A model generated the notes under the pieces. That model searched no databases. It was not told the DNA's origin and saw nothing but the letters and a program-made list of their open reading frames with translations. A program made the position numbers and the translations under genes. 64,000 nucleotides of DNA from Metopolophium dirhodum (taxonomy: Eukaryota; Arthropoda; Insecta; Hemiptera; Aphididae), in the NCBI RefSeq assembly GCF_019925205.1, contig NC_083565.1:3701001-3765000 (forward strand). The letters run 5' to 3'. This document shows, one piece after another, positions 38,983 to 50,618 of the stretch. How positions within the stretch are numbered: the first letter of the stretch is position 1; every line of letters starts with the position of its first letter.

Positions 38983-39929
38983 GATTGAGTTGCAAAAATA
39001 ATCGTACATTTTTTATGATACCTTGTATTTTGATTTAGATGATGAATTACTAATTTTATTATACTATCATATCACAATACTATATCTATTTCAATTATCG
39101 ATATTGTTATATTATATACAAAATTTTGTCTGAAATCATGTGTCATGTTAGATATAATATGTATAAATATATTATATATTATTATTATCGGTAAACGATA
39201 TTGTATTTTACTATTTTAATATATTATTATATATTTTTTTAAAGTATTAATACGCATTAAGTCGATAATTATTATGTGCGACATATACCTATAAACCACC
39301 GGCATTAAAATTATATATATATTATGTATTACAAATTCTAATAGACATATTGTTATTGTGTTATCATTAGGGTGGACATTTAAATGCCCTTAAAAGTTAA
39401 AACGTATTAAATATGCATGCAGTTATATCCTAAAAAATGAACAAAATTGGAAATACCCTCTAAAAAAATTGTAGATATTGTAATATTTTTGAAATTGTTG
39501 TCGTTATGATATTACCTATATACCAAAAAGTGCAATATAACGAGTTATAAAATCTCAAAACCTTCTGAGTTCCGGTTTTTGAATTACTGAAAAAGGAAAA
39601 AGCCTGACATGACAAGTTGAAATCATTATGGGAAAATAGAAGTGTAGTAAAATAAAAATCGAATTCAGACAACATCTGTGGCACCCAATTAACTAGCCAG
39701 AAGAGAACAGCCAACTTTAAATGGATTTCACACACATCTAGAAAGATATCGTACTGTATCCTTCAAAAATTTAAAAAATCAAGGAATCAAGAATATGTTA
39801 ATGCAGATTTCACAAACAAATAATAACCCGTATCTTTGTCAAGTGTAACCTATTCTGATTTTGAGGCAGTATGCAAGATATTGACAATTTGGACGAATAA
39901 TCTGGTAAAAGCCTAGACTACACACACAC
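38983..39929. other. CDO 3' UTR and intergenic sequence
   Basis: AT-rich with several ATATATT runs; the 3' UTR end is not clear. The 91-codon minus ORF at 39,460-39,735 shows no motif. No other feature is seen. Confidence 0.4.
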
Positions 39930-40378
39930 GCATATATAATGTCTCCGTCTTACAAATTTACAACATTATAGCAAAAACTGCTTTGCGTGGGACAACTATA
40001 GGTACTCAATCTGTAGTTATAATAGAATTACCGAAATTCCTCAATGCATATAGGAAAGAACTTTATCTGTGCCATAGTCCGTAGCTTTTTTTATTATTTG
40101 TATAACATAAATATTAAATACAATTAAAGTTATCAGTTTGAGAACATTAGATTTTTTTGTTTTCTTCATTTAATTATTAAAAACTATTTGTTAGTGCTAT
40201 AAAAAAAAATAAAAACCTATTACGGCATGGGTAAAGTTTATCTCTAGGCGTTGTGAAATTTTGATAATTATTCTACTATTAATACAGAGGAGGAAGTATA
40301 GTTTTCCCGCGCAAAACAGTTTTTGCTATGTGGCGCCTATGTCGTACATTTTGTAAGACTGAGACAACACATGCGGTT
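39930..40378. mobile_element. Non-autonomous element with long terminal inverted repeats
   Basis: The left 39,938-39,995 (GTCTCCGTCTTACAAA, then TAGCAAAAACTGCTTTGCGT) is inverted at 40,306-40,373 (GCGCAAAACAGTTTTTGCTA, then TTTTGTAAGACTGAGACAAC). The arms are about 60 bp with small indels. A related end occurs at about 22,998-23,030. No ORF and no clear target duplication. Confidence 0.65.
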
Positions 40379-41570
40379 TTAGTATCGCAATAGAACTCCC
40401 AATCCATATGTAATATTATGAGCCTTTACGACGGTATAGTTAACAAACATATCATAAAATACGTTTCCAATTAAGAGGTTACAAAATATTGAATCGGAAA
40501 ATATCAAAAATTGTATAAACAAAACCACAGACAAGTATATAATATAATAATTATTATTATGATCTAAGGACAAAACATAAAATCTCATCTTATCAGTGGT
40601 ATAAAATACTAAAATCACTATTACAAATTAATGTTGTCCAGGAACCAGGAGGACACCATATGATTAATTAATACAGCATATCATAGATTTTTTAAAATAA
40701 TAGGTGGTCCCCTCATTATTGTCTAAAAAGGTTGAAGACAGAAGACCCCCTGGATCCAAGCCAAAGAACTTGGAAGATTAAATTACCAGTTACTACTGAA
40801 CTGTAAAAATTATTATCTTAAATCGTGGTAGATATTATTATATAATTATATTATTATCAATATATAATATTATATTATATTATGCAGTAACCACAACGGT
40901 CAGAAACCGTAATGGCGTAACAACTAATAACATAATAAAAATAATGGTAATAATATTCATGCATATTATTATTCTGTGCGGAGGGATACCAAACTTTTAC
41001 GAATCATGGAGGAAAATATTATGACTGACGACGACTGCCGCCATAGGTCATCAGCTGGTAATGCCATAGAATTTCCCCTCGCTTGAATCTATGTCGGTTA
41101 TTGAAATGGAAAGAAAATTTGTCGATTAATCGTAAATAATTGAGTTAAGAAGGCCAATAATTAAGTCTATGGCTAGGTATAACAATTTAACACTCTTACC
41201 ATTAACTAAGATCTTAGTTCATTACTCGCTCATCCATTCGCAACAAATCATTTTTTCGATCAGCGATACTGAATAGAATTAAAAATACTTAAATACCTGT
41301 ACCGGCGTACTGCTATATATTCCGTATCTAACCTGTATATTAAACTAAAGCCAAAAGGTAAGTGAATTTAGAATTTTAAATAATATTATGCATTTGTGTT
41401 CATACTGTATGAGTGTACCTACTATACGTCAGACAATTATTTCCTAACGACTAAAAGCCTAGCCTAGTATAATGGCTACTAACGTTTAAAAATAAATTAT
41501 GATTTTTGGAACAAATCTAGTTTAGCGGCTCCTCGAAATTTCGACTTTTTTTTTTTTTGAAACATAAGTA
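40379..41570. other. Gene-free AT-rich region
   Basis: No motif-bearing ORF. There are simple (ATT)n and (TATA)n stretches around 40,830-40,880. Nothing else is supported. Confidence 0.4.
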
Positions 41571-41980
41571 ATTCGACGAGTTTAGAACGAAGGTGCAAAA
41601 ATAAATTTGCGGAAATGATTAGTTTTGAAGTTATGGACTTCCGAAGTTCGCTATTTTCGGTGTTTTACACATGCGCGCAACGTTCTATTTTAACGCTCTT
41701 AATAAAGAATTTTAAAATATTTTTTCGGCAACATATGTAATTCGACGAGTTTAGAACGATGGTGCAAAAATAAATTTGCGGAAATGATTAGTTTTGAAGT
41801 TATGGACTTCCGAAGTTCGCTATTTTCGGTGTTTTACTCATGAGCGCAACGCTCTATTTTAACGCTCTTAATAAAGAATTTTTAAATATTTTTTCGGCAA
41901 CATAATTTGTAATTCGACGAGTTTAGAACGATGGTGCAAAAAGAAATTTTCGGAAATGCTTAGTTTTGAAGTTAAAATTC
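41571..41980. repeat. Tandem repeat, unit about 170 bp, 2.4 copies
   Basis: ATTCGACGAGTTTAGAACGA begins units at 41,571, 41,740 and 41,912 (periods 169 and 172 bp). Shared marks inside the unit are GGACTTCCGAAGTTCGC, TATTTTCGGTGTTTTAC and CTATTTTAACGCTCTTA. The third unit breaks off at about 41,975. A lone CTATTTTAACGCTCTTA reappears at 42,287, as if about 310 bp were inserted into a further unit. Confidence 0.85.
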
Positions 41981-42145
41981 ATGTTTTTGAAACGTTGCAA
42001 AATTCTAAAATTAGATCCGTTGAAAGAATTTTTTACTTATACAGGAAAGCTGTATAATCCGTTAGGCGCAATTGAGTATGAATATATTTTAGATAATCAG
42101 GCGTCAGATGAATCAGATCCAGATAGTGAATTTGAGTTATGCTAA
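41981..42145 (+). CDS. Unrecognised 54-residue ORF with acidic tail
   Basis: ATG at 41,981 to TAA at 42,143-42,145. The C-terminal 30 residues (GAIEYEYILDNQASDESDPD then SEFELC) are strongly acidic and non-repetitive at the DNA level, more protein-like than chance AT-rich ORFs. It sits where the ~170-bp tandem array breaks off, so it may be the tail of a transposon protein. No family is recognised and no promoter or splice evidence is visible. Confidence 0.3.
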   Translation: MFLKRCKILKLDPLKEFFTYTGKLYNPLGAIEYEYILDNQASDESDPDSEFELC

Positions 42146-42380
42146 GAACATAAATTAAAATTAAATTAGAAATAGAATTTAAATTAAATTAAAAATTAGA
42201 ATTAATCACTAAAAAAAAAAATAATATTATGGTTACAAATTATTTTATAATATTGTTAGATTAAGAATACATTTTTATTAAATCACTATTTTAACGCTCT
42301 TATAATGTGGGCAGTGATTACGGCTTTTTCTTTATTCCTACGTTTTGTATGTGTACGTTTAACGTTCCCTTTTCTCATAA

Positions 42381-42737
42381 GTCAAAGTTTGGTTTCTGTA
42401 ATCATCTGATGTTGCTTTAACATTAATTTGTAATATTTTATAGTTTTGATTAGATATGATTTACTGGTTCTAAACGATAATGTGATATAAGATAAATGTG
42501 TACGTTACTGATAAAATGTATAAAGCTGTGCGGGTATTGAACGGTATAGTTTTGGGAAAACTTTACAGAATTGACGTGTAAAAAGTGTGTGGTTTTGAAC
42601 GACCACCTTTTTTTAAAAGGGTGCGGTTATGTATATCAGTTTTATTCTAACCTTATTTTGTAACTATAAGTAACGCTTTTATGATACGTTTGATCATTCC
42701 ACAACACCATTATTAAGATGACAATATTATTCTTATA
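42381..42737. repeat. Repeat block shared with 53,611-53,999 and 59,581-59,969
   Basis: About 360 bp beginning AAGTCAAAGTTTGGTTTCTG and ending CTTATATCATTCCATAA occurs three times with high identity. This first copy has a TGATGT insertion and lacks the ATTAGTTCGACACGAGCAGA segment of the other two. In all three places it lies roughly 0.5-1 kb before the GC-rich 235-codon ORF, so the two travel together. Confidence 0.85.
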
Positions 42738-43629
42738 TCATTCCATAATCAGTGGGTACCTATTTATCGTAAATATTTCATAGAATATAATAATTGTCTC
42801 CTAGCTATAGTATATCATATTTTTAAAGCATGTATAAATGAAGTTATGTTTCTGGAAAGAAAATATTAATTTAGCTGAAACGCCTACATTTTATTGAATT
42901 GTTACATGCATGCACCAATAACTATATAGAGTGACGTAGAACATATTTTAAGTAATATAACAAAAACATAACGTGAATCTATTATTTTGTATTAAGTGAT
43001 TTTATCATATTAATTTTTTTTTTATAACTGAAGTTTTATATTTTAATTTATTTTGAAGTATTTAAGGATTTTTGGTACAATTATAGTAATATTGTACACA
43101 ATTTCACCTTGTAATTTTCGTGTGTCTTTAATAAAATTAAATCTGGTCATTAACTAATGAACTAGCAGACACCTATACATTAAATAGTGGACAAAATGTC
43201 AGTGATTGATAGTATCCGATATTAGAGGTTTCACTGTGCTTAATAAACTGAAAGCAATGAATTTACCATTTTTTACAAGCTACATAAATTAATTTTACAC
43301 CGGGTATTATAGCGTGTTGACGCGTTTAATAAGTACCTATCTAAAACCTAATAATAAATATAATACTATTTCAAATAAAAACCAATAAGGTATATCATTA
43401 CAAAAACGTTTATTTATACAAATCAACAAAGAAAAAAAAATGGTAATAATTTCGGCGGTAAGGTAAGCGTACTTTTTTCAACATTCAAGCGATCAGCTCG
43501 TCTCCGCTTTGTCCTTCATATATAATGTGCCGATTCAATTACATCAAAAAGAACGGTAACAAACAGCTGACTTGTGACGACTCCCTGCAGCCCACAGACA
43601 ATCCGTGGTCTTCACAAATTACAGGTGAA

Positions 43630-44860
43630 CAGGTGGCCGCGTTCCGACAGATCGGCTGCTGCTGACAAGCGAAGCGTCTCAAAAATCACGTTCGGCCGAC
43701 GGTTGGACGCTTTGGCACATCAGACGCCGCAACAAAACATGCGGCAGACAAACCACTTTGTCCGCCGCCAGAGCGTGTGGCGACGTCCTTCGGCTTCCGG
43801 CGCTGTGTCCGCCCGCCGCGTTCTGTCGGCGTTGCAGACGTCGTCGGCTGTCCCCGTTTCCGGTTCAGACGGCAACGCAACGTTATTCGCAGAACACCAC
43901 CACCTCCTCACCGGGTCACCGTCGCGTCCGGCCAGGAGTAGGTAGTCTGCTGACCGCCGCAAGCCTTCTGGCGTTGACGACGGCGTCTGCAGTACCGCGG
44001 ACGGATCGACGACGACCGTATCCGCTGTCAGCACTAGCGGCCGGTTGAACGCCGCATCTACGATCGATATAGCGGACCGGAAGGCCGGGCCCGCATAATT
44101 CGGCAGCTGGATCTGTCGGTAAACCGGTTCCGGCTTGCTGAACAGATCCAATCCCAATATTTCGGCGTCCGACCTGTAGCGCCGTTGCGTCAGCCGATCC
44201 GCCCCGGCCGCGATGACCCCTGCGTCCTGGACGTTATTCCACGGCGGCAGTGCCGATACATCGGGCGCGGGGTCGTGTGTGCAGCTTGGCTGCTGTGTAC
44301 CGGTGACGTTCCGGTCCACGTCCCATCCTCGCGGAAAATTGAACTTAGCGGCCCGCAGTTCCGCAAATACTCTGTTCATTTGTTCGGTCTCCGCGGAGAG
44401 TGACTTGTTTTCATTCGCCTGCTTCATAGTACCAACGACACGATTACAATAGAATTACAATAATCAATACGACACTATAACGTTGTCAAATCAACGACGG
44501 CAGTTTTATGAATGGCTGATTATCAATAATTACAAATTGTGTATTTTAATCAAATCTAAAGCAACGGGATTACTGTTGATTTATAATAGGCCAGTATAAA
44601 TATTACTCAGTATAAATATGCACTCGTTTCAAATATAAAAAAAAATATTTTTAAATAATGTGCAAATAATTGAATACCAGCTATTAAATGGTTTTAACTT
44701 GTTAACTAAAAGGCTGAAGCGAATTATCTCAGGACTTGATGATACCCACAGAAATATGTATAATATCTAACATTATAGATTATAATATGGAGGATTGTTG
44801 GGTTCAACGAGGCATACATGGGCTACCTACATAGGCCTTTTATAATATTAGTGGACGGTT
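43630..44860. repeat. GC-rich repeat unit, copy A
   Basis: This segment aligns with 54,523-55,756 and 60,493-61,724. It contains the 235-codon minus ORF plus about 430 bp of AT-rich flank. It is the most divergent of the three copies but still very close (about ten substitutions in the 708-bp ORF by hand count). Confidence 0.85.
43720..44427 (-). CDS. Unrecognised 235-residue ORF, copy A of three
   Basis: A single open frame starts MKQANENKSLSAETEQMNR and ends RMFCCGV. I recognise no family. Visible features are an N-terminal helix-like stretch (about 1-30), a proline/alanine-rich middle, a block LPNYAGPAFRSAISIVDAAF (about 109-128), a basic segment, and a C-terminal cysteine cluster (VCRMFCCG) that could be lipid-modified. 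There is no signal peptide or membrane span. The DNA is far more GC-rich than its surroundings, and GC-rich sequence keeps several frames open, including overlapping plus-strand frames. Against copy B I count about ten substitutions, seven at amino-acid-changing positions, close to the neutral expectation. It may be a captured gene piece, a transposon gene or a chance ORF. Confidence 0.4.
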   Translation of the reverse strand: MKQANENKSLSAETEQMNRVFAELRAAKFNFPRGWDVDRNVTGTQQPSCTHDPAPDVSALPPWNNVQDAGVIAAGADRLTQRRYRSDAEILGLDLFSKPEPVYRQIQLPNYAGPAFRSAISIVDAAFNRPLVLTADTVVVDPSAVLQTPSSTPEGLRRSADYLLLAGRDGDPVRRWWCSANNVALPSEPETGTADDVCNADRTRRADTAPEAEGRRHTLWRRTKWFVCRMFCCGV

Positions 44861-44989
44861 AGCTATCTATCTTATTATATATAATTATCTAAGATATATA
44901 AAAATAAAAGAATAAGTAAAAAAATAGCAAAAAATATAAGTTATAATATACAATTATTTATAGCTCGGTAAAAATTTGAACGATACAGT

Positions 44990-45140
44990 TTTTACCAGGA
45001 TCGAAACCGTTTCAAATTTGAACGGTTACGGTTTTGGTTTTTTTGGTTTAGATTCTAAGATCGGTTTTTCAAACTTTTTGGTTTTGGTTTCGGTTTCAAA
45101 AAAGGTTTTTTAAATTTATCGGTATCGCAAGAACGGTTTT
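44990..45140. repeat. Imperfect GGTTT-rich low-complexity tract
   Basis: Runs of CGGTTTTGGTTT, GGTTTCGGTTTC and AACGGTTTTTG, repeated irregularly. The same tract, somewhat longer, is at 56,270-56,490. It does not match the insect telomere unit TTAGG. Confidence 0.6.
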
Positions 45141-45364
45141 TGAAAATTTATTTTTCCTTTACCTAATAATATAAAATATTTTTTCTATCTTTTTAATAAT
45201 AAGGGCTGAGCGGCTCCTATGAAGCCCTAAAATATGTCTGATTTGTATAATTATTGTAGGTACATACAATATAGCAGAACTAATTTCGTGTTGTTAACTT
45301 TAATATGTTATATACCTACTTTTGCATGCAACATATGGTTGAGATCATTATTCGATTATATTAA

Positions 45365-46859
45365 AGGACTATAAAACAAAAAAAAAAAAAAATTTTTATA
45401 ACGAAATCAAATAGTGCGTGAAAAATAAAAAATGTTGGTAATTTCAAAATTTTTATCTGACCATGGGTTCCGCGTAAATTCATCAGTTTTGTTTTACGTG
45501 TGACGTCACTGGTGCGCCGCCCGTCAACCACTACGCTGTAATACGTATACAGGCACGCGGCACTACCTAGTAGTACCTACAGAATAATCAATTTGAAATA
45601 ATATTTATCTAAAAATCACTTAAACAAATAATATTACGTTTATTGTTATGCGTATTTACACTCAAGATACATTATATATATTATGTTACATCGAGATTTG
45701 TATGCTGTTTTATATATTTTATTCTTCATTTATCAAATAATACGTCATGATAAAAAATGGCCCCAGTTGCCGCTGCTTAATTAATAATAAGAAATACATT
45801 TTACTTACATATTTTATTTTCTATTATTATTTCGAAACTTAAAACTTATTTTTTAGTTTTTTACATACATTTATAATATGATATAGTAGGTATATCAACA
45901 ACAGAAAATTATCTTATTTTTAAAGAACCAAATTATTTACGAGAAAATCTTGAATATTTTGTTTTCATTAAATCTTCATAGTTTGGTTTTGGTTGAGGTG
46001 CAATTGTTTGAGGTATTGGTACAGTCTCAAATTCTGTTATTGTCGGTGTTATTTCTTTCATTTTTTTTTTTATTTCTGACATAATTGTATGACGCCACTC
46101 GTCGTTACTAGGTTCATATTTGGTTTTTAAAACATATCGTCCAGCAGGTTTTGAATATACCATTTTGTCACCCAATTCTTTTTTATTTATATTATGATTA
46201 TGGTCTAAAATGGCAATCATACTTCTCATGTGCATACCTTTATACTTTAAATGGATTCTTTTTGGCATATATTTTAAACGTAAGTTATGGTATGACTCTA
46301 ATCGACCAGTGTGCACGAAGTTCTTTGCATGTTCCAAATCCTTTAGTAAATCTTTTGACATAATTATTTTCTTCAAAGCATAGTATGGCTCACTATCTTG
46401 ATTTAACCATAATTTTGATCTAATTTCATTTTCTGTTAATTTTTCGTGTTGACATTGTTTTTTTACTTATTCTTACCAAGTAGCTATTAGCTAAGTATGA
46501 AACCAGTATGAAGTAGTACGTCGTCCGTGTGTAATATTATATAATGCAAATGCTGATATGTGTGTGTATTGTTTACGTTATTAATATTACCATGCACTAA
46601 TATTAAAAATAATATTATTATAATACCTAGACATTTTGCGTCGCAGCATAGCGTGGAGTGTGGACAGCACTCGGTGACGGCAGCGGCGCGCGACGCGACG
46701 GCGGCGCACCAGTGACGTCACACGTAAAACAAAACTAATGAATTTACGCAGAAGCTAACGTCAGATAAAAATTTTGAGACCACCGAACATTTTTATTTTT
46801 CATGCATTATTTGATTTTGTTAAAATAAAAATAATGATTTTTATTCCTTTCATGGTCCT
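45365..46859 (-). mobile_element. Kolobok-like DNA transposon (TTAA target), deletion derivative
   Basis: The ends AGGACTATAAAAC (45365) and its inverse GGTCCT (to 46859) extend into inverted repeats of about 180 bp (TTTTACGTGTGACGTCACTG, then GTGCGCCGCC, on both sides). TTAA flanks both ends (45361-45364, 46860-46863). The paralogous copy at 56,690-56,725 reads CGATTATATTAATATTTGA with a single TTAA (56,710-56,713): the intact empty site. TTAA targets fit piggyBac or Kolobok. The termini begin AG rather than CC, and the internal protein resembles THAP-type Kolobok transposases. At 1,495 bp it is too short for a full transposase. Confidence 0.8.
45933..46463 (-). pseudogene. C-terminal transposase fragment inside the Kolobok-like element
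   Basis: The frame is open from about 46,463 to the stop at 45,933, without a good ATG at its head. The block CQHEKLTENEIRSKLW, LEHAKNFVHTGRLESYHNL, KYMPKRIHLKYKGMHMRS and AILDHNHNINKKELGD is a pattern I know from the C-terminal part of animal transposases linked with THAP domains (Kolobok type, from memory). The catalytic core and THAP domain are missing, so this is an internally deleted, non-autonomous copy. The tail after about residue 120 is proline-rich and not recognised. Unlike many relics it has no internal stop, suggesting a fairly young element. Confidence 0.65.
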
Positions 46860-46863
46860 TTAA

Positions 46864-47235
46864 TATTTGATTTTAATTTACATTAACATCACACTATATT
46901 ACAGTGTATCTATTATAAAATCTCTTGTTATGTGATTAATGCTTATGAATTATGATATTTTGCGCACAATTGACAACGAGACGAGAAAGACATTGAGATT
47001 ATCAAAGGTATATTCTGATATCAGATGATTGGTATGCAATTAGTATAGTCGTATCGAAAACCCGGGACGCAATTAGTATGTCACAAATCGCAATTTTTAT
47101 ATCGGGGACGCAATTCGTATGCAGCTAAACGACATGGTCGGCGGGGGTCGGGGGACGGCCACCGAAAGGTTCATAGACAAGCCCGGATTAAGACATTTTG
47201 AGGCCCTGTATGAAAAAAAATAATAATAATGTATA
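46864..47235. repeat. Repeat segment shared with 56,714-57,085
   Basis: The segment continues the A/B paralogy across the Kolobok-like insertion. It contains inverted-array motifs (GGGACGCAATTAGTATG, GGGGACGCAATTCGTATG) and a GCCCGGATTAAGACATTTTG string typical of worn hAT ends. The Helitron joins it at 47,241. Confidence 0.8.
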
Positions 47236-47499
47236 TTATACTAGCCGACTCGTCACAGCTTCGCCCGTGATTGGTTGTTTATTTTTCCTTCGGACCATGA
47301 TATGTAGAATTTTTTATTCAAATATTATTGTTTAATGTGATCGGCAAGTAAATATAAAAAACGGTTAATGAAAACGGATTGAAATTTTTCTAGCGTTATA
47401 AATGATAAAAATAAATACAGATAAAAAAGAAATAATTTATGGTTGATAAAGAATTTGATTGAAGTTGATGAAGAAAAAAAAACAATTAAAATAAGAATT

Positions 47500-49142
47500 T
47501 TATAAGACTTCTGAGTATATGATGTTTTTTGTTATATTTCCTGTTGAAATTAAAATCATAAGATGATTCGGGTCTCCAGTTCGAGAAAATGCCACGTATA
47601 ATTGCCCATGTGAAAAGCACTCTGTACGAAGATCTACGCCAACGTACTTGAATGTTTGACCTTGTGCTTTGTTTATGGTAATCGCAAAAGAAACTTTAAC
47701 CGGGAATTGAAGCCGTTTGAAAGAAAACGGCAAGTCAGAGGGAATCATGGGAATTCTTGGAATAAATGCAATTTCTCCTTTCGCTGGCCCTGTAAGAATT
47801 ACGGCTTCTATAATATTATTTCGCAACGATTTTATTTGTAATCTTGTACCGTTACAAGTTACAAGTTCGGTGGTTGAAGATTACGTAATAATGTAATTGG
47901 AGCACCAATTTTTAATTTTAGTTTATGAGGAGGAAATCCCGAAGGAGAAAGAGAATTGAGAAATTCTTGTGGATAATGAATAGCATCATCTGTTGATGTA
48001 ACTGTATCAATAGATAGATATTCACGTGAGTGTCCATCGAATTTTAGAAGGATGATATCATTAATTTCTTCTGCTGTTACATTTCTTGGAGAGATAATAG
48101 CTCTTTCACATAACCACTGATAAGATTTATTGGACAGATTAAAAATGTCAGGATAAACTGTAGAAATCAACTCTTCCACGTTATTGACCACCCGTCCAAT
48201 CGTGTGATTGACAGAAATGTAACCATTTTCATTTTCTAAAGTTCCATTTCCAATTTTCAACAACTGTGCTGGAAAAATATCGTCCCCTCCGCATAAATAA
48301 ACTCTCATGTTTGTTCGCAAATAAAGTTTTTCAACATAGTTCCATATAGGGGAAGATTTTAAGCAAGCATTAACGACATCAGCTCGAGTACCTTTAGGGA
48401 TTACTGGTAAGGTTTGACGGAAATCACCAGCGAAAACAAATGTTATGCCACCCATAAACTTATTATTACACCTAAGATCTTTTAATGTTCGATCAATTGC
48501 TTCGATATGTGATCTGTGACTCATTGTACACTCATCCCACACAACGAATGAGGTTTCTTGAAGAATTTTTCCAAGAGGGCCATTTTTACGAATCGGACAA
48601 ACGTATTCTGTATCAAATAATACATTTAACGGTAACTTGAAAGTCGAGTGAGCAGTTCTGCCGCCACTAAGGAGAGTTGCTGCTATACCAGATGAAGCTA
48701 CTGCTAATGCAACTTTACCTGAGGATCTAATTTGAGCCAACAACAAATTAATTAGGAATGTTTTTCCTGAACCACCCGGAGCATCTAAAAAAAAAACTCT
48801 TCCTTGATGATTCATTACGCTTTCTGTAATAACATTAAAAGCATATTTTTGATCATTTACTAATTTTGGTAAATTGATTTCTACAAATTCTTGTAATCGG
48901 TTATTATTGTAAGAACGCAAAATTGAGAATTCAAAAGGATCAGATGCATTTTCATTTCGAACAGGTGAGTTCATTCCAAATTCAGTTAAATATTTTTCAG
49001 ACAGACAAACAACTTTATCTTCTATTTCAATCAAACCTCTATTAAATATTTCATCAGAAAAAGTAAATTGCAAGTCATTTAATCGAGTGCGCTCTGTATG
49101 AAGAATATCTTCACAAAAATCATTTCTGAACTGTTCCCACAA
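47500..49142 (-). pseudogene. Helitron PIF1-type helicase domain (two pieces, frameshifted)
   Basis: Piece 49142-47859 (427 codons) has Walker A APGGSGKT at residues 121-128, Walker B VVWDECT at about 200-206, GDFRQTLPV and NMRV. Piece 47826-47500 supplies the last SF1B motifs (INKAQGQTF, YVAFSRTGDPNHL) and the C-terminus. They are separated by a frame change at about 47,860, where TTGTAAC is tandemly duplicated. In a working Helitron this helicase unwinds DNA during rolling-circle transfer. The frame is the same as that of the upstream pieces at 49,197 and 49,677, with only a TGA at about 49,187 between. Confidence 0.9.
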
Positions 49143-49196
49143 AGATTGAGGTTCAGACGGTTGGCAGAAAACTATGATTATTGCGAATAATTCTCT

Positions 49197-50579
49197 TCAT
49201 TTTGAATGACTTTCTGAAAGAGTTGCCTCCGCTAGAGTATTTTTCCATTGCTCGTCATTTTCTAAAAGCCCAAGAGCAAAACAGGTAGCTTTAAAAGTCG
49301 CGTGAATGACTCCATCAAAGGCCTTCAAGGTTTCAAATGAAGTAGGACCTTGTACATAATTTAGTAACAATCTTAAATGGTAGCACTCACTTTGATTTGG
49401 GTGAATCGTGTAAATTCTACCAATGGCAGTGTCCATTTTTATTCCTGGCCAACCTGGAACATCTTTTCCCCGTCTCCTCTTTAACCAGCCTCTGCTATTA
49501 TCCCAGGTGTAATAAGAAGGAACTTCATGATAGAACAGTGTTTTCGCAAAATCATCATGTGAACACAGTTCAAAAAATGCAGTTAGTGTCGTTTTTCTTG
49601 GATTTTCAATAACTTGATGAAGATTATTAGCATTAAAGAAAACACGCTGTCCATTTTCTAGATGAACAGCCAAGTGCTAAACTGTCGGATCTCTATCATG
49701 GATATCAAAATTAAAAATTCTCCAAAACGCTTCAGAAGTACATATGTATCGACCATTCAAATAATTTGTAATCTCATCGTTTTCACGATTAACAGAAAAA
49801 GTAGCTCTATCTGATCCTTTATTAATATATTTACATATGTATTTTATCGCTTTAACCGAATGACAGTAATCTACGTTAATATGCGCATTAAAGCACCTAG
49901 ATAGCACTGGACAATACGGTACAACCCAACGGTTGTCAACCACGATTTCTGTTTGACCACGAACTTTTAATATTGCAGTATAACCTCCATCATCTGGTGA
50001 TCTCCGTCGGTAAGTCGGATAACCATCATCTCCAGTTTGAGTATCCTTGACCAATTTGTGAGGGTGTTTCTTACTACATTTTCCATTATTCATACATGGC
50101 GATCTAATATTTAACTCGCCGCATGGGCCATGAATCATATTCTTGCATACTATTTCATAAAGTATAGGATCTCTGTCTTTGTTTGGTATCTCGGCAGAAA
50201 TAATTTTATCAATTTCATCTGGCTGAATTTTCGTTTGTAACCACAAAAGAATGTGGCAGTGTGGCAAACCTCGTTTTTGCCATTCAACACTGTAAACATA
50301 ACAATTTACATCTCCGAAAATATATTTATTTTTTAATACATGCATAAACTTTTTTAGTTTGAGATGAAAAACTCTAGAGATTATATCGTGTCTATCAAAC
50401 GACTTTTGGTCTTGAAATAATTCATTTTTTATTTCCGGCCATTCCGGGTTGCATGTAAAAGTAATAAATAAATCTGGACGGCCAAATTTACGAACATAAG
50501 TCATGGCATCCTGATTTTTTTCATGCATGTAACGTGGGGAGCCAGTAAAAGAGGAGGGAAGAATTACTTGTTGCCCCAC
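49197..50579 (-). pseudogene. Helitron Rep (HUH/Y2) domain and linker
   Basis: Piece 50579-49677 (300 codons) carries PDLFITFTCNPEWPEI, the two-histidine motif of HUH nucleases (GLPHCHILLW, His107 and His109) and the twin tyrosines AIKYICKYINKGSD (Tyr247, Tyr251) that would cut and rejoin DNA. A TAG at about 49,674 breaks the frame. Piece 49673-49197 (158 codons) then continues in the same frame through the Rep-helicase linker (WLKRRRGKDVPGWPG, RLLLNYVQGPTSFE). Both breaks are single nonsense changes rather than deletions, so loss of function is recent. Confidence 0.9.
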
Positions 50580-50618
50580 GTTATTAGCATTAATATTTGC
50601 ATCATTGTTAACAGCATC

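Noticed and set aside
43574..44452. Plus-strand ORFs overlapping the 235-codon minus ORF (also in copies B and C)
   Set aside because: No motifs, lengths vary between copies, and they are expected by chance in GC-rich DNA. The minus frame is longer and constant in length, though itself unproven.
44990..45140. GGTTT-rich tract considered as telomere-like repeat
   Set aside because: The irregular unit does not match TTAGG.
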